The translations under genes and the position numbers were made by a program. From the NCBI GenBank assembly GCA_964393835.1, contig CAYMUN010000003.1, positions 1 through 64,000 on the forward strand: 64,000 nucleotides of DNA. The letters run 5' to 3'. Of this stretch, positions 8,006 through 17,117 are shown piece after piece (position 1 is the stretch's first letter; every line of letters starts with the position of its first letter). This stretch comes from CAYMUN01 sp964393835 (GTDB taxonomy: Bacteria; Patescibacteriota; Saccharimonadia; Saccharimonadales; UBA4665). Below the pieces are notes generated by a model that worked only from the letters and a program-made list of their open reading frames with translations, searched no databases and was not told where the DNA came from.

Positions 8006-9301
8006 TTAGGGCCCCTGTGGCACGCCGACGGTCGGTAATTCCTGCCAGTTGGTAGTGTAGCGGGGGCTGCGGAGTTGCTGGCGGGGTAGCCAGGCGGCGC
8101 TGAGGTCTTCGGCGGCGTAGCGCAGCGTACCGGCACCGTAGCGGTCATTGAGGTCGTCTAGGGCCCTTAGACGAGCCTGGGCGGTCTCGGCCCCCGGCAG
8201 ATTGATGACGCCAAATAGATCGGGTTGGAGAAGTTTCTCGCTGGACAGATCATAGAGTAATACGTTGGCACGGTGGTAGCGGGTCTGGGCATTAAATCGG
8301 GCTTTGGCAGCTTGTACTAACTCTGAGGTGATAGCACCGGTATCGGCAGTCGGCGTATCAAAGCGAATGATATGCTGCTGGCGTTGATAGCCGGGTTTGT
8401 GGCGGTTAGTACTGAGGCTCACTGAGGCGCCGCCCGCCACTAAGCCTTCCCGGCGTAGACAAAGGGCGGCGCGGCCAGTTAGGCTGGCAATCGCGGCCTC
8501 AATTACCGCGAATTCATTGGTATCTTTGCCAAACATTCGGCCTTTCATGACCGTCTGGCGAGTCCGACCAAAAGCCTCCAGCGGATAGCAGGACTTGCCA
8601 TTCAGCTCAGCGACTAGCTGGCGGCCATGGATACCCATCAATTGCTGGGCCTGACGGGGCCGTAGGGCGGCCAGATCAGACGCGTTGTAAACGCCCTCGG
8701 CCCGCAGTCTTGGAGCCAGCCGCCAGCCAATCCCCCACACGTCTTTAATCGGCGTACGGAGTAAGTAGGCCTCTCTCGCCGCCTGCGGCAAACTGTACAG
8801 ATCGAGGACATCGTCAAGGCCGGCATCTTTTTTGGCCCGCTCACCAGCCAGTTTGGCAAGAGTCTTGCTTGCCGCGATGCCGATTGAGACTGGTATCCCG
8901 ACCTCTGTTAACAGACGCTGACGCGCCGCTCTGCCCCAAGCGGTGTAGCCGGTAATTTCTAATGCACTGAGGTCGAGGAAAGATTCATCTACCGAGTACA
9001 CCTCAGTACGGGGCGTAATACTGGTAAAAACCCGGGTCAGTCGCTGGCTAATATCGCCATATAACTCAAAATTAGCGCTAAAGCGCACCACCCCCTCTGC
9101 CTGAAATAGCTGCCGGTATTTAAAGGCTGGCGCGGCCATCGGGATGCCTAAAAGCTTGGCTTCGTTGGAGCGTGAGACGACGCAGCCGTCGTTACTACTG
9201 AGCACTACCACCGGCCGCCCCTCCAGGTCGGGCCGGAACAGGCGCTCGCAACTGACAAAGAAGTTATTGCAGTCGATGAGGGCAAAAACGGGCTGAGCCA
9301 T
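8006..9301 (-). CDS. umuC: Y-family DNA polymerase, UmuC-like
   Basis: Translesion polymerase that copies damaged templates. The N-terminus has the metal-binding Asp in LIDCNNFFVSCERLF, followed by SNDGCVVSRSNEAK and the catalytic SVDESFLDLS. Helix-hairpin-helix and little-finger regions follow, and the C-terminal zone matches UmuC rather than DinB. At 431 residues it is close to full-length UmuC. It is the last gene of a three-gene operon, 4 nt after the UmuD-like gene, a conserved pairing. SOS-type control is plausible but not shown. Confidence 0.92.
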   Translation of the reverse strand: MAQPVFALIDCNNFFVSCERLFRPDLEGRPVVVLSSNDGCVVSRSNEAKLLGIPMAAPAFKYRQLFQAEGVVRFSANFELYGDISQRLTRVFTSITPRTEVYSVDESFLDLSALEITGYTAWGRAARQRLLTEVGIPVSIGIAASKTLAKLAGERAKKDAGLDDVLDLYSLPQAAREAYLLRTPIKDVWGIGWRLAPRLRAEGVYNASDLAALRPRQAQQLMGIHGRQLVAELNGKSCYPLEAFGRTRQTVMKGRMFGKDTNEFAVIEAAIASLTGRAALCLRREGLVAGGASVSLSTNRHKPGYQRQQHIIRFDTPTADTGAITSELVQAAKARFNAQTRYHRANVLLYDLSSEKLLQPDLFGVINLPGAETAQARLRALDDLNDRYGAGTLRYAAEDLSAAWLPRQQLRSPRYTTNWQELPTVGVPQGP

Positions 9302-9305
9302 CGCC

Positions 9306-9677
9306 TTAGCGGCTCACTGGCAATCGATATTGTCGAAGGATGCCAGTGACCACGCCCCAAGGTTTATCCTCAGGGGTTAATTGGTGCTGACGGCACAATG
9401 TCGAGCCGCTTACCCTCCAGGTTACCAATAGATCGGTGGGACGAGCCTGTAGCGCCCGGTCAATAATCGCCACGTCGCCGTCATAGATGCCATGCTCGCT
9501 CCAGTGATGTCCGGCCACCCGGAATAAGTAAGTGCTGGCCGGGTGCTGGATGAGTAGCTGGTTGAGGTCGAGGGCTAGCCGCGATCCCCGTTCGGGGTGA
9601 TTGTTTGCCGGGTTGGGAAAACCGCTGTGGACTGACACGCCGTTGCTGTCGGCCATAGTTTCAAGATCGTTTTGCAT
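9306..9677 (-). CDS. UmuD-like protein lacking the Ser-Lys dyad
   Basis: 123 residues resembling UmuD: SGFPNPANN matches the cleavage-site region and LDLNQLLIQHPASTYLFRV the core strand. UmuD should then read SGDSM with the nucleophile Ser, but here it is AGHHWSEHG, so Ser is replaced by His. The region that normally carries the general-base Lys reads GSTLCRQHQL. Neither catalytic residue is therefore visible, and self-cleavage looks impossible. It may act as a constitutive UmuD'-like polymerase partner. The start is set by AGGAG 8 nt upstream of the ATG. Confidence 0.8.
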   Translation of the reverse strand: MQNDLETMADSNGVSVHSGFPNPANNHPERGSRLALDLNQLLIQHPASTYLFRVAGHHWSEHGIYDGDVAIIDRALQARPTDLLVTWRVSGSTLCRQHQLTPEDKPWGVVTGILRQYRLPVSR

Positions 9678-9705
9678 AGTTCTGTCTCCTGTTGTTTCAT
9701 AGTTT

Positions 9706-9978
9706 TTAAGCGCCAGCTTTCATGCCGACTAATGTCCAATGATTGTCGCCGTCGAGTCGCAGGCGGTATTGGGTCTGGCCGTCACTGACATCGAATAGCT
9801 TGATGAGCTGTTGGCCTTTTTGCACCAGGTAACGCATACCCGATTCCAAAAAGGTGTATTCCCGGCCCTCGTAGACCATGCGTTTGGGATAGCCCTCAAA
9901 GCGCTGTCCGGCTGGGCCGTCACGAAAGTAGACCGAGGTTATTTGTATTTCGGGGGTATCAAAAGTAGAGATTTCCAT
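9706..9978 (-). CDS. 90-aa protein of the UmuDC-like operon
   Basis: First gene of the operon, with an AGGAG site spaced almost exactly as in the UmuD-like gene. The product is small and probably all-beta (EIQITSVYFRD, YTFLESGMRYLVQ, YRLRLDGDNHWTLVG), without a signal peptide. It is reminiscent of short proteins that accompany Y-family polymerases in other bacteria, but I cannot assign a family. Context suggests a role with the polymerase. Confidence 0.65.
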   Translation of the reverse strand: MEISTFDTPEIQITSVYFRDGPAGQRFEGYPKRMVYEGREYTFLESGMRYLVQKGQQLIKLFDVSDGQTQYRLRLDGDNHWTLVGMKAGA

Positions 9979-10048
9979 AGTTCAAGCTCCTGTTCAAAAG
10001 GTAATAAAAAGAGTAACTGATCAGATGAGACTATCAGTGAACGGATTT

Positions 10049-10225
10049 TTGGGGAGTGGGGAGTGGAGCTTACAGCGAGGTGAACGCTACCGTTCGACGG
10101 TTAACCTCTTCGTGCTGGAAACTAAAGCTGAACTGTGGTAGAAAACAGAGGCCGGAGCATGCCTTCTAAAGTGTAAGTCCGAGGGGTAAATCCGCGTCGT
10201 AGTCGCAAAAGTCCCCAAGTGGCTA
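10049..10225 (-). ncRNA. Possible structured RNA or leader upstream of the UmuDC-like operon
   Basis: This gap holds no ORF but has nested complementarity. TTGGGGA (10049-10055) pairs with TCCCCAA (10212-10218). Inside it, 10065-10074 pairs with 10172-10180 (nine pairs, one bulge). Within that is a hairpin of 10077-10085 with 10100-10108, overlapping the palindrome GAACG-N4-CGTTC. A minus-strand TATAAT (10232-10237) sits just outside, which would start a transcript near 10225. A weak stem with a distal T-run (10006-10038) follows before the 9978 start. It could be a 6S-like small RNA or a long 5' leader. Strand and identity are uncertain. Confidence 0.4.
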
Positions 10226-10254
10226 ATGCCTATTATACACCCGACTGTCAATGC

Positions 10255-10665
10255 CTACTGGATGGTGTCGAGGAATTTGACTAGCTCGTGAGGGGTGAGC
10301 TCGGCTTTGACGACGTAGGCATCGGCCTGGCGCTCGATGTCGGCGCGGACGTCTTCTCGCTGCTCGAGGTTGGTGGTGATGATAATCTTAGCCTTGAGCG
10401 GAGGCACTCGGGCCGGGTCGCGTAAGACGCGTAAGATCTCGATCCCCGACAAGTTAGGGATCATTAAATCCAAGAGGATAATATCGTATATGTCGGTCTG
10501 GGCGGCTTTGAGGGCTTCCTCGCCGTCGGCAATGGCCTCTACCTGATAATTGCCTTTGGTAAGGGCCCGGACATAGAGCTCGCTAATAAAGCGCTCATCT
10601 TCGATGCACAGTACCTTGCGAGCCCTGGGAGCTGGCTTGGAGGTGGCGGTCTGGTCGGGCTGCAT
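10255..10665 (-). CDS. Stand-alone receiver-domain response regulator
   Basis: 136 residues made of one receiver domain after a short Pro/Ala-rich lead. It shows the acidic pair IEDE, phosphoacceptor Asp in LLDLMIP, Thr in IITTN and Lys in VVKAE. No output domain follows. The histidine kinase at 10683-12224 lies 17 nt upstream on the same strand and is the obvious partner. CheY-like action by protein contact is likely. Confidence 0.9.
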   Translation of the reverse strand: MQPDQTATSKPAPRARKVLCIEDERFISELYVRALTKGNYQVEAIADGEEALKAAQTDIYDIILLDLMIPNLSGIEILRVLRDPARVPPLKAKIIITTNLEQREDVRADIERQADAYVVKAELTPHELVKFLDTIQ

Positions 10666-10682
10666 ATGATTAGTATACCAGC

Positions 10683-12224
10683 CTACCGGCGGTAGAGAGA
10701 GTGGTTTTTAATCCAGCCGTGGGCACCGCTGGTGATTTCCTGGTTGCCATTTTGTTTCATGGTTTCTGTCAGCTGCGCGTAGGGCACCAAAGTAAAGCCA
10801 AAAGTGCTGCCCTCCCCCTCCTTGCTGCGTACCCATAACTGGCCACCGTGGGCGGTGATAATGGCTTTACTGAGGTATAAGCCTAGGCCGGTGCCACCGA
10901 TTTGGGCGCGATTACGGTGATCCCGGTAGAATTTAGTAAACAGGTTTGGCAGGATGCTGCTGCTAATCCCGAGGCCGAAATCCTGGATAGTGGTTTCTAC
11001 CAGGCCTTCCTGGCTGAGCCGGGCATCAATCTTGATAATTTTACTGGCGTCACTATACTTGATGGCGTTATCGATCAGGTTGCTGATTACTTCCCGGATA
11101 CTGAGCCGATCGACACCGACGGCCGGCAGATTAGGGCTAATCCGGCACTCCAAAGTGATACCACGGACTTTGGCCCGTAGCCCCATCATTTCGACGGCGC
11201 TTTTGAGGGCTGTTCCCCAGTCTTCGGATTGTAGGCGTAATTCCATTTGATCATCGTCAACCCGGGCGACGTTGAGGATGTTATTCACAAAAGCCGTTAA
11301 CTGTTCGGCTTGGGAGTGCATTTTGAGCATGAAACTCTGGAGCTCGGGATCCTGGATAGTGTGGCCAATTTCATCTTCAAAAACTTCGATGTAGCCGCGC
11401 AGTAGCGTCAGGGGCGTGCGCAGCTCATGGACGCCCAGCGCCATAAAACTGACGGCCTGGTCGTCTTGGCTATACTGTTTCGTGTGATCAAATAGTACCA
11501 ATATAGCTTCGTTACCCTGCGGATTGTCACGGTTATAGTACGTCGCCAAGTCAAACAAACGGGCCGGGTGGTTATCGCGAACATTGAGACGTACCCGTTC
11601 CCAGCTATTTGTGGCAGTGGCAGTATTGGTTTTAGCGGCTTTGAGCCAGGTATCAAAGGTGTCGTCACTGGGGAACGACATGTCGAGTACCATGTAGACG
11701 TTTTTGCCAATCATATCTTGACTGGCGATACCTACATAGGCCGCGGCCGCGGCGTTAGCAAACTTGATAGTCTGGCTGGCATCGATGACAATCAGCGGCA
11801 GCGGTAGGTTTTGAGCAATAAAGTTTTGGTTGAGATCACCGGTTTGTTGGCGCACCTCGGCCGCCGCGTGGTCAGCAGTGCTGGCCAATTGGTGAACTTG
11901 ACTGACGAGATTGGTGACCATCTCTCGTCCGACTCGTAAATTTTCGAGACTGGGCGCGGTGACGCCCTGCTCGGTGGGATTAAGGTGTAGAATAGCTTGC
12001 CATAAGGCTTGAGCGGGCTGCATGACATAGCTGCTGGCCAGGCTCGCTAACAACCACGACAGGGCGATGGCGCCGACCAGCGCGATAATGCTTGCTTCCA
12101 GACCGTCTAAGTTTGTAAAGCCAATCAACCCAAGGCAAAGTCCGACCACCAAGATATTTTCGGCCACAATCATAAGTAGTAAATGAGTCTGGATCTGGCG
12201 GCGGAGCTGCTTGAGGTAATCCAT
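10683..12224 (-). CDS. Membrane PAS histidine kinase
   Basis: 513 residues. Two N-terminal membrane helices (about 14-36 and 45-66) have almost no loop between them, so there is no large external sensor. A PAS domain (about 130-245) is followed by SFMALGVHELRTPLTLLRGY (phospho-His in HELRTP), the N-box VISNLIDNAIKYSD, FGLGIS and GGTGLGLYLSKAI. It is likely tuned to membrane state or a cytosolic ligand. It is cotranscribed with the receiver protein downstream and possibly with the DUF3048 gene 9 nt upstream. Confidence 0.92.
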   Translation of the reverse strand: MDYLKQLRRQIQTHLLLMIVAENILVVGLCLGLIGFTNLDGLEASIIALVGAIALSWLLASLASSYVMQPAQALWQAILHLNPTEQGVTAPSLENLRVGREMVTNLVSQVHQLASTADHAAAEVRQQTGDLNQNFIAQNLPLPLIVIDASQTIKFANAAAAAYVGIASQDMIGKNVYMVLDMSFPSDDTFDTWLKAAKTNTATATNSWERVRLNVRDNHPARLFDLATYYNRDNPQGNEAILVLFDHTKQYSQDDQAVSFMALGVHELRTPLTLLRGYIEVFEDEIGHTIQDPELQSFMLKMHSQAEQLTAFVNNILNVARVDDDQMELRLQSEDWGTALKSAVEMMGLRAKVRGITLECRISPNLPAVGVDRLSIREVISNLIDNAIKYSDASKIIKIDARLSQEGLVETTIQDFGLGISSSILPNLFTKFYRDHRNRAQIGGTGLGLYLSKAIITAHGGQLWVRSKEGEGSTFGFTLVPYAQLTETMKQNGNQEITSGAHGWIKNHSLYRR

Positions 12225-12233
12225 AGTCGATGC

Positions 12234-13490
12234 CTAGGGGGTTGAACTGACGCTGTTGGCGCCGTAAACGGCGGTTATCCAGGTTTGGCCGGGATTGAGC
12301 AGTAGCGGCTTGCCAGCCGCGTCAGCCAAAGCCAGTTGAATTTTTTCGCCGGTTTTTGTCCATGTGCCGGTGGTTAGCGTACCGTCCTGAAAGACGTAGG
12401 CCGCACCGCTGCCGATAGTCTGGTATTCCGAGTGGTGGCCGTCGCTTTGAATTCCATACGGTATGTCCAGGGCTATGACTACGGCCGGATTGATCTGGGT
12501 ATTGGTGTTGGCTTCAATATGGGGCGCGCCGCCCTCGCTCCGGTTGTAGGTGTTGGTCGCGGCATTATAGTCGTAGTGGACATTGTAAAGCGGCCCGGAG
12601 AGCTTTAGGTCGATGGTTTTAGCGGTCGGGGTTTTGGCCGGGGCAGGTTTTTTACGGGGAAAGCCGGTAAAGCTGCTACTGGTATAGCCTTTGGCAGTCT
12701 CTAACTGATTGAGGTTACTCATACCGGTGTAGACATTATGGGGCGCTACTCGCTCGGCAATGCGGTGGTAGGAGCCGCCGTTAGCAAACTGATCAAGATC
12801 ACGGACGCCCCAGGCTTTGATGTCAGCCAGGGCTTCGGGACTACCACCGACGTGGGCGTAGCCGGCGTCAAAACCGAGAGCCCACTGGACATAATAGGGC
12901 CGGGCGCTGCGGATTGGACCGATGTTTTCCGGCGCCGTATCTTGGAAGAGCGCCAGGAAACGCGTAATGCCCCCTTCGGCAATAGCTTCAAAGATGACGC
13001 TGGCCTGTCCCAGTCCTGATTGGGGTCGAGCGTCCAGGCTGTTTTCGATCATCACGCCGGTGACGGGCCGGTTATTGACACTAGGCTCCACCGGCAAGCC
13101 GCTGAGAGTAGAAGGCACGGTAGTCGGCTTGGGAGGAGCTTTCGGGGCTGGCTTGGCAACCTTTTGGATGGCGGCCTTTGGTGGCGCTGCATCACGGAGC
13201 AATACCGCTACCGTGATGCCGCTGCCCAGTAGTAGCACTACCACGACCGCTACGATCCATTCCTTTTTGCCGGGCGGCCATGACAAAGCTAATTTTTGTC
13301 GCCAACCTGACGGCGCCGCCGCCACGCTGGCTATCGGTGGCGGTGTCTCTGCCAAGGCTTGCCTGACCGCTATTTCCTCGGGGGTACGGAAGCTGTTGAT
13401 GTCGGTTTTTGCGGCTGCTATGGGTGACTGCTGAGGCGTCACCGGCACAGACTTAGCGGGCCGTATAACCGGCCTGAAGTCATCGATCAT
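12234..13490 (-). CDS. DUF3048 (YerB-like) membrane-anchored extracellular protein
   Basis: 418 residues. A cytosolic N-terminal segment and a single membrane helix (around 78-100, WIVAVVVVLLLGSGITVAVLL) precede an outer domain. The outer domain has typical DUF3048 sequence: NRPVTGVMIENSLDARPQSG, FEAIAEGGITRFLALF, IGPIRSARPY and HVGGSPEA. A disordered Pro/Ala/Lys linker sits around 115-125. DUF3048 proteins are envelope-associated and of unknown biochemical role. It heads the kinase-receiver unit, so it could act with that signalling pair. Confidence 0.85.
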   Translation of the reverse strand: MIDDFRPVIRPAKSVPVTPQQSPIAAAKTDINSFRTPEEIAVRQALAETPPPIASVAAAPSGWRQKLALSWPPGKKEWIVAVVVVLLLGSGITVAVLLRDAAPPKAAIQKVAKPAPKAPPKPTTVPSTLSGLPVEPSVNNRPVTGVMIENSLDARPQSGLGQASVIFEAIAEGGITRFLALFQDTAPENIGPIRSARPYYVQWALGFDAGYAHVGGSPEALADIKAWGVRDLDQFANGGSYHRIAERVAPHNVYTGMSNLNQLETAKGYTSSSFTGFPRKKPAPAKTPTAKTIDLKLSGPLYNVHYDYNAATNTYNRSEGGAPHIEANTNTQINPAVVIALDIPYGIQSDGHHSEYQTIGSGAAYVFQDGTLTTGTWTKTGEKIQLALADAAGKPLLLNPGQTWITAVYGANSVSSTP

Positions 13491-13541
13491 GTACCCATTG
13501 TAACAATGCTTACGCTAAGAGGCTAGCCCCCGGCGTAAGCT

Positions 13542-14972
13542 CTACGCCAAAGCTGACAGCTGGCTGTCCAACCGTGCCAGGCTACGCTCTTTGCCCAGTA
13601 CGGCGAGAGTGTCGGCTAAACCCGGGCTGGCGGCAGCTTGGGTGGTGGCGATCCGGATCAAACTAAACAGTATGGCCGGTTTTTGGCCGGTTTGCTCTAA
13701 GAGTTGGTTCAAGCGTCGGGTCAGATCAGTCAGCGAGAAATCACTCTGCACCAAGCTAGTTTTGGCCTGCTCCAACAGCTCCCGTAGCTCGGCGGTGGTT
13801 AGTTTTTTAAGCTGTTTGTGCTCAGTAATTAACTCGGGCTTGAGTGGTAAATCCACAAAAAAGAAACTGCTCAGCTCCGGGATTTCACCAAAATATTTCA
13901 ATCGCTCCTGGATTAAGCCGAGTACCTGTTTTTTGTAGTTTTCATCAGACTTTGCGGCTGCTTCCGGCCAGTAATTGGCTGACTTGCTGTAGAGTTCGTC
14001 GAGCGCCAGCTCCCGAATATAGTGGCCGTTCATCCACAGCAAACGTCGCTCGTCAAAGTGGGCGCCACTGCGTTGCACCCGCGGCAAACTGAACGTACTG
14101 ATTAATTCATCCCGCGAGAAAATTTCCTGCTCAGTGCCGTCGTTCCAGCCCAGGCTGGCGATAAAGTTAATCAGGGCTTCCGGCAAGAAGCCGTCCCGGA
14201 TATAATCTAAAACGTCTTTAGCGCCATCGCGTTTGCTGAGCTTTTTTTGGCCATCGGGGCCCAAAATATGAGGCGCGGTCGCCATAATTGGCGGTGCTAA
14301 CCCCAGGGCTTCGTAGAGGTTAAGGTAATTTGGTATGCTGGCGATAAATTCTTGGCCGCGGATGATATGACTGATTTCCATTTCATGGTCGTCAATCAGG
14401 TGGGCAAAATTGTATGTCGGATAACCGTCGGATTTAATCAGGATAAAATCATCAATTACTTCCGGCCCGGCACTGAGCTCACCTAAGATAGCGTCCTGCC
14501 AGGTAACAGGCTGGGGCTCTGATTTGAAGCGCAGCGGCTGGCTGCCATCCCAGGCAGGCGGATTCTCGGGGCGGTGATTACGATAGAGAAACGGCCGCTT
14601 AGCAGTTTGGGCCTGCTCCCGAAAGGCCTGCACCTCAGCTGGACTATACGGGTCGGCGTAGGCCCTATTGCTATCAATCAGTTTTTGGGCCCAAGTACGG
14701 TAGCTATCCAGCCGTTCGCTTTGGCGGTAGGGCCCGTAGGGGCCGCCATTGTCGGGCCCTTCGTCATAATCTAATCCTAGGGCGTGCAGGCTGTCCATCA
14801 CATGTTGGGCCGAGCCAGCTACCTCCCGTTTCTTATCGGTGTCTTCGAGGCGCAGCACAAATTGGCCACCGGCCTGTCGGGCCACTAACCAGGCAAAAAC
14901 AGCGGTTCGAATCCCTCCCACATGCAAAAAGCCAGTGGGGCTGGGAGCGAAACGGGTGCGTACCGGTTTCAT
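13542..14972 (-). CDS. gltX: Glutamyl-tRNA synthetase
   Basis: Class I synthetase charging tRNA-Glu (and perhaps tRNA-Gln for amidotransfer). The ATP-binding HIGH-type motif appears as FAPSPTGFLHVGG, and the KMSKS-type loop as KKLSKRDGA near residue 240. At 476 residues it has normal length. Its ATG overlaps the stop of the upstream basic protein as ATGA. A cognate tRNA-Glu(CTC) lies at 6151. Confidence 0.96.
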   Translation of the reverse strand: MKPVRTRFAPSPTGFLHVGGIRTAVFAWLVARQAGGQFVLRLEDTDKKREVAGSAQHVMDSLHALGLDYDEGPDNGGPYGPYRQSERLDSYRTWAQKLIDSNRAYADPYSPAEVQAFREQAQTAKRPFLYRNHRPENPPAWDGSQPLRFKSEPQPVTWQDAILGELSAGPEVIDDFILIKSDGYPTYNFAHLIDDHEMEISHIIRGQEFIASIPNYLNLYEALGLAPPIMATAPHILGPDGQKKLSKRDGAKDVLDYIRDGFLPEALINFIASLGWNDGTEQEIFSRDELISTFSLPRVQRSGAHFDERRLLWMNGHYIRELALDELYSKSANYWPEAAAKSDENYKKQVLGLIQERLKYFGEIPELSSFFFVDLPLKPELITEHKQLKKLTTAELRELLEQAKTSLVQSDFSLTDLTRRLNQLLEQTGQKPAILFSLIRIATTQAAASPGLADTLAVLGKERSLARLDSQLSALA

Positions 14973-15547
14973 GCGATGGCTGGACGGCTTTTTCGGTTTA
15001 AGAGCCCACGCCGCTTATGGGGCGGCGAAGCCGGTGCCTGCTTATGCGCGGTAGCCTGCCCTAACGCGTAATCTAATAGTTCGGCCGTAGTCTTGGGTTT
15101 GGAGGACGGAGTGGGAGCCTGTCGGGCGGGCGCGGCCGCTGCTTTAGTAACGGCAGTGACACTAGCAGATGACCACCCGCCACTGAATAAATCGGCTGAA
15201 AAACGGCTGACCAGCTGACTTTTATTGACTCGCTTAGCGTGTTGGAGGCGTTGATGATCCAGGCGATGAACCGATGGCTTAACCAGGACATCTCCTAATG
15301 GTCGCTTGGCGACGATATCTAGATGACCGTGGGCTTTAACCGGTCGTTGATGGGTAGTAACTGGTTTTTTGACGGCTTGACGCATCAAAGTCCGCGATGG
15401 TTTGGGCTGATGGGCCGCCGCCGAGGCAGCCGGACGGCGACGGCTGACCCGTTTAACAGCGGTAGGAGAAGCGTGGGACACTACGAGGTTACCGGTTTTG
15501 GCGTCGTAGTGCTTTCCATTTATGACGATGATGTTTTTTTTGCTCAC
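14969..15547 (-). CDS. Basic low-complexity protein, unknown
   Basis: About 192 residues from a GTG at 15547 (MSKKNIIVINGKHYDAKTG), preceded by AAGG; the frame extends to a TTG at 15607. After the short ordered start, the protein is rich in Lys, Arg, Ala, Pro and His, with patches such as KRVSRRRP and ending GLLNRKSRP. It has no membrane segment and might bind nucleic acid or the cell envelope. It is translationally coupled to gltX. Family not recognised. Confidence 0.6.
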   Translation of the reverse strand: MSKKNIIVINGKHYDAKTGNLVVSHASPTAVKRVSRRRPAASAAAHQPKPSRTLMRQAVKKPVTTHQRPVKAHGHLDIVAKRPLGDVLVKPSVHRLDHQRLQHAKRVNKSQLVSRFSADLFSGGWSSASVTAVTKAAAAPARQAPTPSSKPKTTAELLDYALGQATAHKQAPASPPHKRRGLLNRKSRPAIA

Positions 15548-15634
15548 GGCAGGCCTTGGTTTTTTACTAACTGAGCTTATCTTAAACCCTCTTGTGCTAC
15601 GAGGCAAGTCAATTCATACTTATCAAAACCAGTT

Positions 15635-17110
15635 ATGGACTTTCTTGATTTTAAAAAACAGCTGCAACATCGTATCATGCTCCTGCTGGGCTATGTCTTG
15701 ATCGCCATTGCTATAGTCATTGCCACGGTGATCCTGGTTTACCAAGCGTATGGTTTCGGCCTTGGTAAAAACGGTACGGTCATCCAAAACGGTTTGTTAT
15801 TTTTCTCGAGTCAGCCTCACCCGGCCACCATATACATTAACAATAAAGCCCAAGACGCCCGGACAAACGCCCGCCTGTCATTAGCCGCCGGTATCTATAC
15901 CGTACAGCTGAAGCGCGATGGCTACCGGGACTGGCAGCGCTCCATTGAGCTGGATGGTGGCCATGTCGAGCATTTCGACTACCCTTTCTTGTTCCCTACT
16001 AAGTTGAGCCCCAAAGCGATTCAAAATCCGACCGCTCCTGGCTTAGCTACCCAGAGCCCGGATCGTCGCTGGCTATTGGTAGCCCAGCCCAGTAACCCAC
16101 TTAACTTTTTGCTCTACGATCTTAAAAATCCTGATAAGGCCCCTGTGGCCGTGACCGTGCCGGCTACGGTGCCGACTAAAGCTGCCACCAGTGAAAGCTG
16201 GCAGCTCAGTGAGTGGTCTGACGATAATCAGCACGTCGTCCTGCAGCACCTCTATGACGGCAAAACCGAGTTTATCCTGGTAGATCACGCCAATCCAGAC
16301 CAGTCGCTTAATCTTAATCAAACCTTGGGGGCTAACCCGACCAAATTGACTCTCAAAGATAAGAAATACGACCAGTATTATCTTTATAATGCTACCGACC
16401 AAAGCTTGCAGACCGCCACACTTAAAGCGACCACTGCCCAGCCGGTGCTGAGCCGTGTGGCCGCCTATCAGTCCTACGGCAATAACATACTGCTCTATGC
16501 TACCGACAGCGGTGCGGCTGCTGGTAAAGTGCTTATTAAGCTGGCAGTTGGCGATAAAACCTACCCGATTCGGAGCCTGCCCACGGCCTCGTCGTATCTG
16601 TTGGATCTCACCAAATATAGCGGTACGTTTTATGTGGCTGCCGGCGCTAGTGCTGGCGATAAGGTGTATATCTATAAGGATCCGGTCGGTCAGTTGAGCC
16701 GGGATCCCAAGCAGGCGGTGGTACCGATTCAGGTACTGCACGTAGTTCAACCAAATTATCTGAGTTTTTCCAGTAATGCCCAGTTTATTATGGCTGAGAG
16801 TGGTACTAGGTTTGGGGTGTATGATATTGAGAATAAGACTGGTTATAATTACACCCGAACGGCAGAAATTGACTCGCCCCAGGCTCATGCCAGCTGGATG
16901 GACGGGCACCGCTTGGCCTATGTCAGCCAAGGCAAACTAACGGTCTTTGACTATGACAATACCAATCGTCAAACCCTTGTCGCGGCCGACAGTGGTTACC
17001 TGCCCTTTTTTACGCCTAATTATAAATTTGTCATGCTTTTGGCGCCCGCCGCGACTGCCGGCCAGGTTACTTTAACCCAAACTTCTTTGCTCATTCCAGC
17101 CGATCAGTAA
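15635..17110 (+). CDS. PEGA-domain surface protein
   Basis: 491 residues. One N-terminal membrane helix (about 14-36, MLLLGYVLIAIAIVIATVIL) anchors a large outer region. Residues 60-115 match a PEGA domain (PATIYINNKAQDARTNARL, YTVQLKRDGYRDWQRSIEL). The rest looks like a beta-propeller-type fold, with repeated short strands such as SPDRRWLLVAQ and SEWSDDNQHVVLQ. PEGA domains occur in surface and wall-associated proteins. It is convergent with the sortase gene 7 nt away. Confidence 0.8.
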   Translation: MDFLDFKKQLQHRIMLLLGYVLIAIAIVIATVILVYQAYGFGLGKNGTVIQNGLLFFSSQPHPATIYINNKAQDARTNARLSLAAGIYTVQLKRDGYRDWQRSIELDGGHVEHFDYPFLFPTKLSPKAIQNPTAPGLATQSPDRRWLLVAQPSNPLNFLLYDLKNPDKAPVAVTVPATVPTKAATSESWQLSEWSDDNQHVVLQHLYDGKTEFILVDHANPDQSLNLNQTLGANPTKLTLKDKKYDQYYLYNATDQSLQTATLKATTAQPVLSRVAAYQSYGNNILLYATDSGAAAGKVLIKLAVGDKTYPIRSLPTASSYLLDLTKYSGTFYVAAGASAGDKVYIYKDPVGQLSRDPKQAVVPIQVLHVVQPNYLSFSSNAQFIMAESGTRFGVYDIENKTGYNYTRTAEIDSPQAHASWMDGHRLAYVSQGKLTVFDYDNTNRQTLVAADSGYLPFFTPNYKFVMLLAPAATAGQVTLTQTSLLIPADQ

Positions 17111-17117
17111 GCCCCCC

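Noticed and set aside
10082..10095. SOS (LexA-type) box GAACG-N4-CGTTC upstream of the UmuDC-like operon
   Set aside because: It resembles but does not match the known Gram-positive box, lies inside a larger RNA-like fold, and no lexA gene is in the window; kept only as a possibility.
10160..10190. tRNA-Arg-like TTCTAAA loop
   Set aside because: The flanking bases do not form an anticodon stem and no acceptor or T-arm can be drawn.
16073..16930. 285-aa frame antisense to the PEGA protein
   Set aside because: The plus-strand gene has a recognisable membrane anchor and PEGA domain; the antisense translation has no coherent domain.
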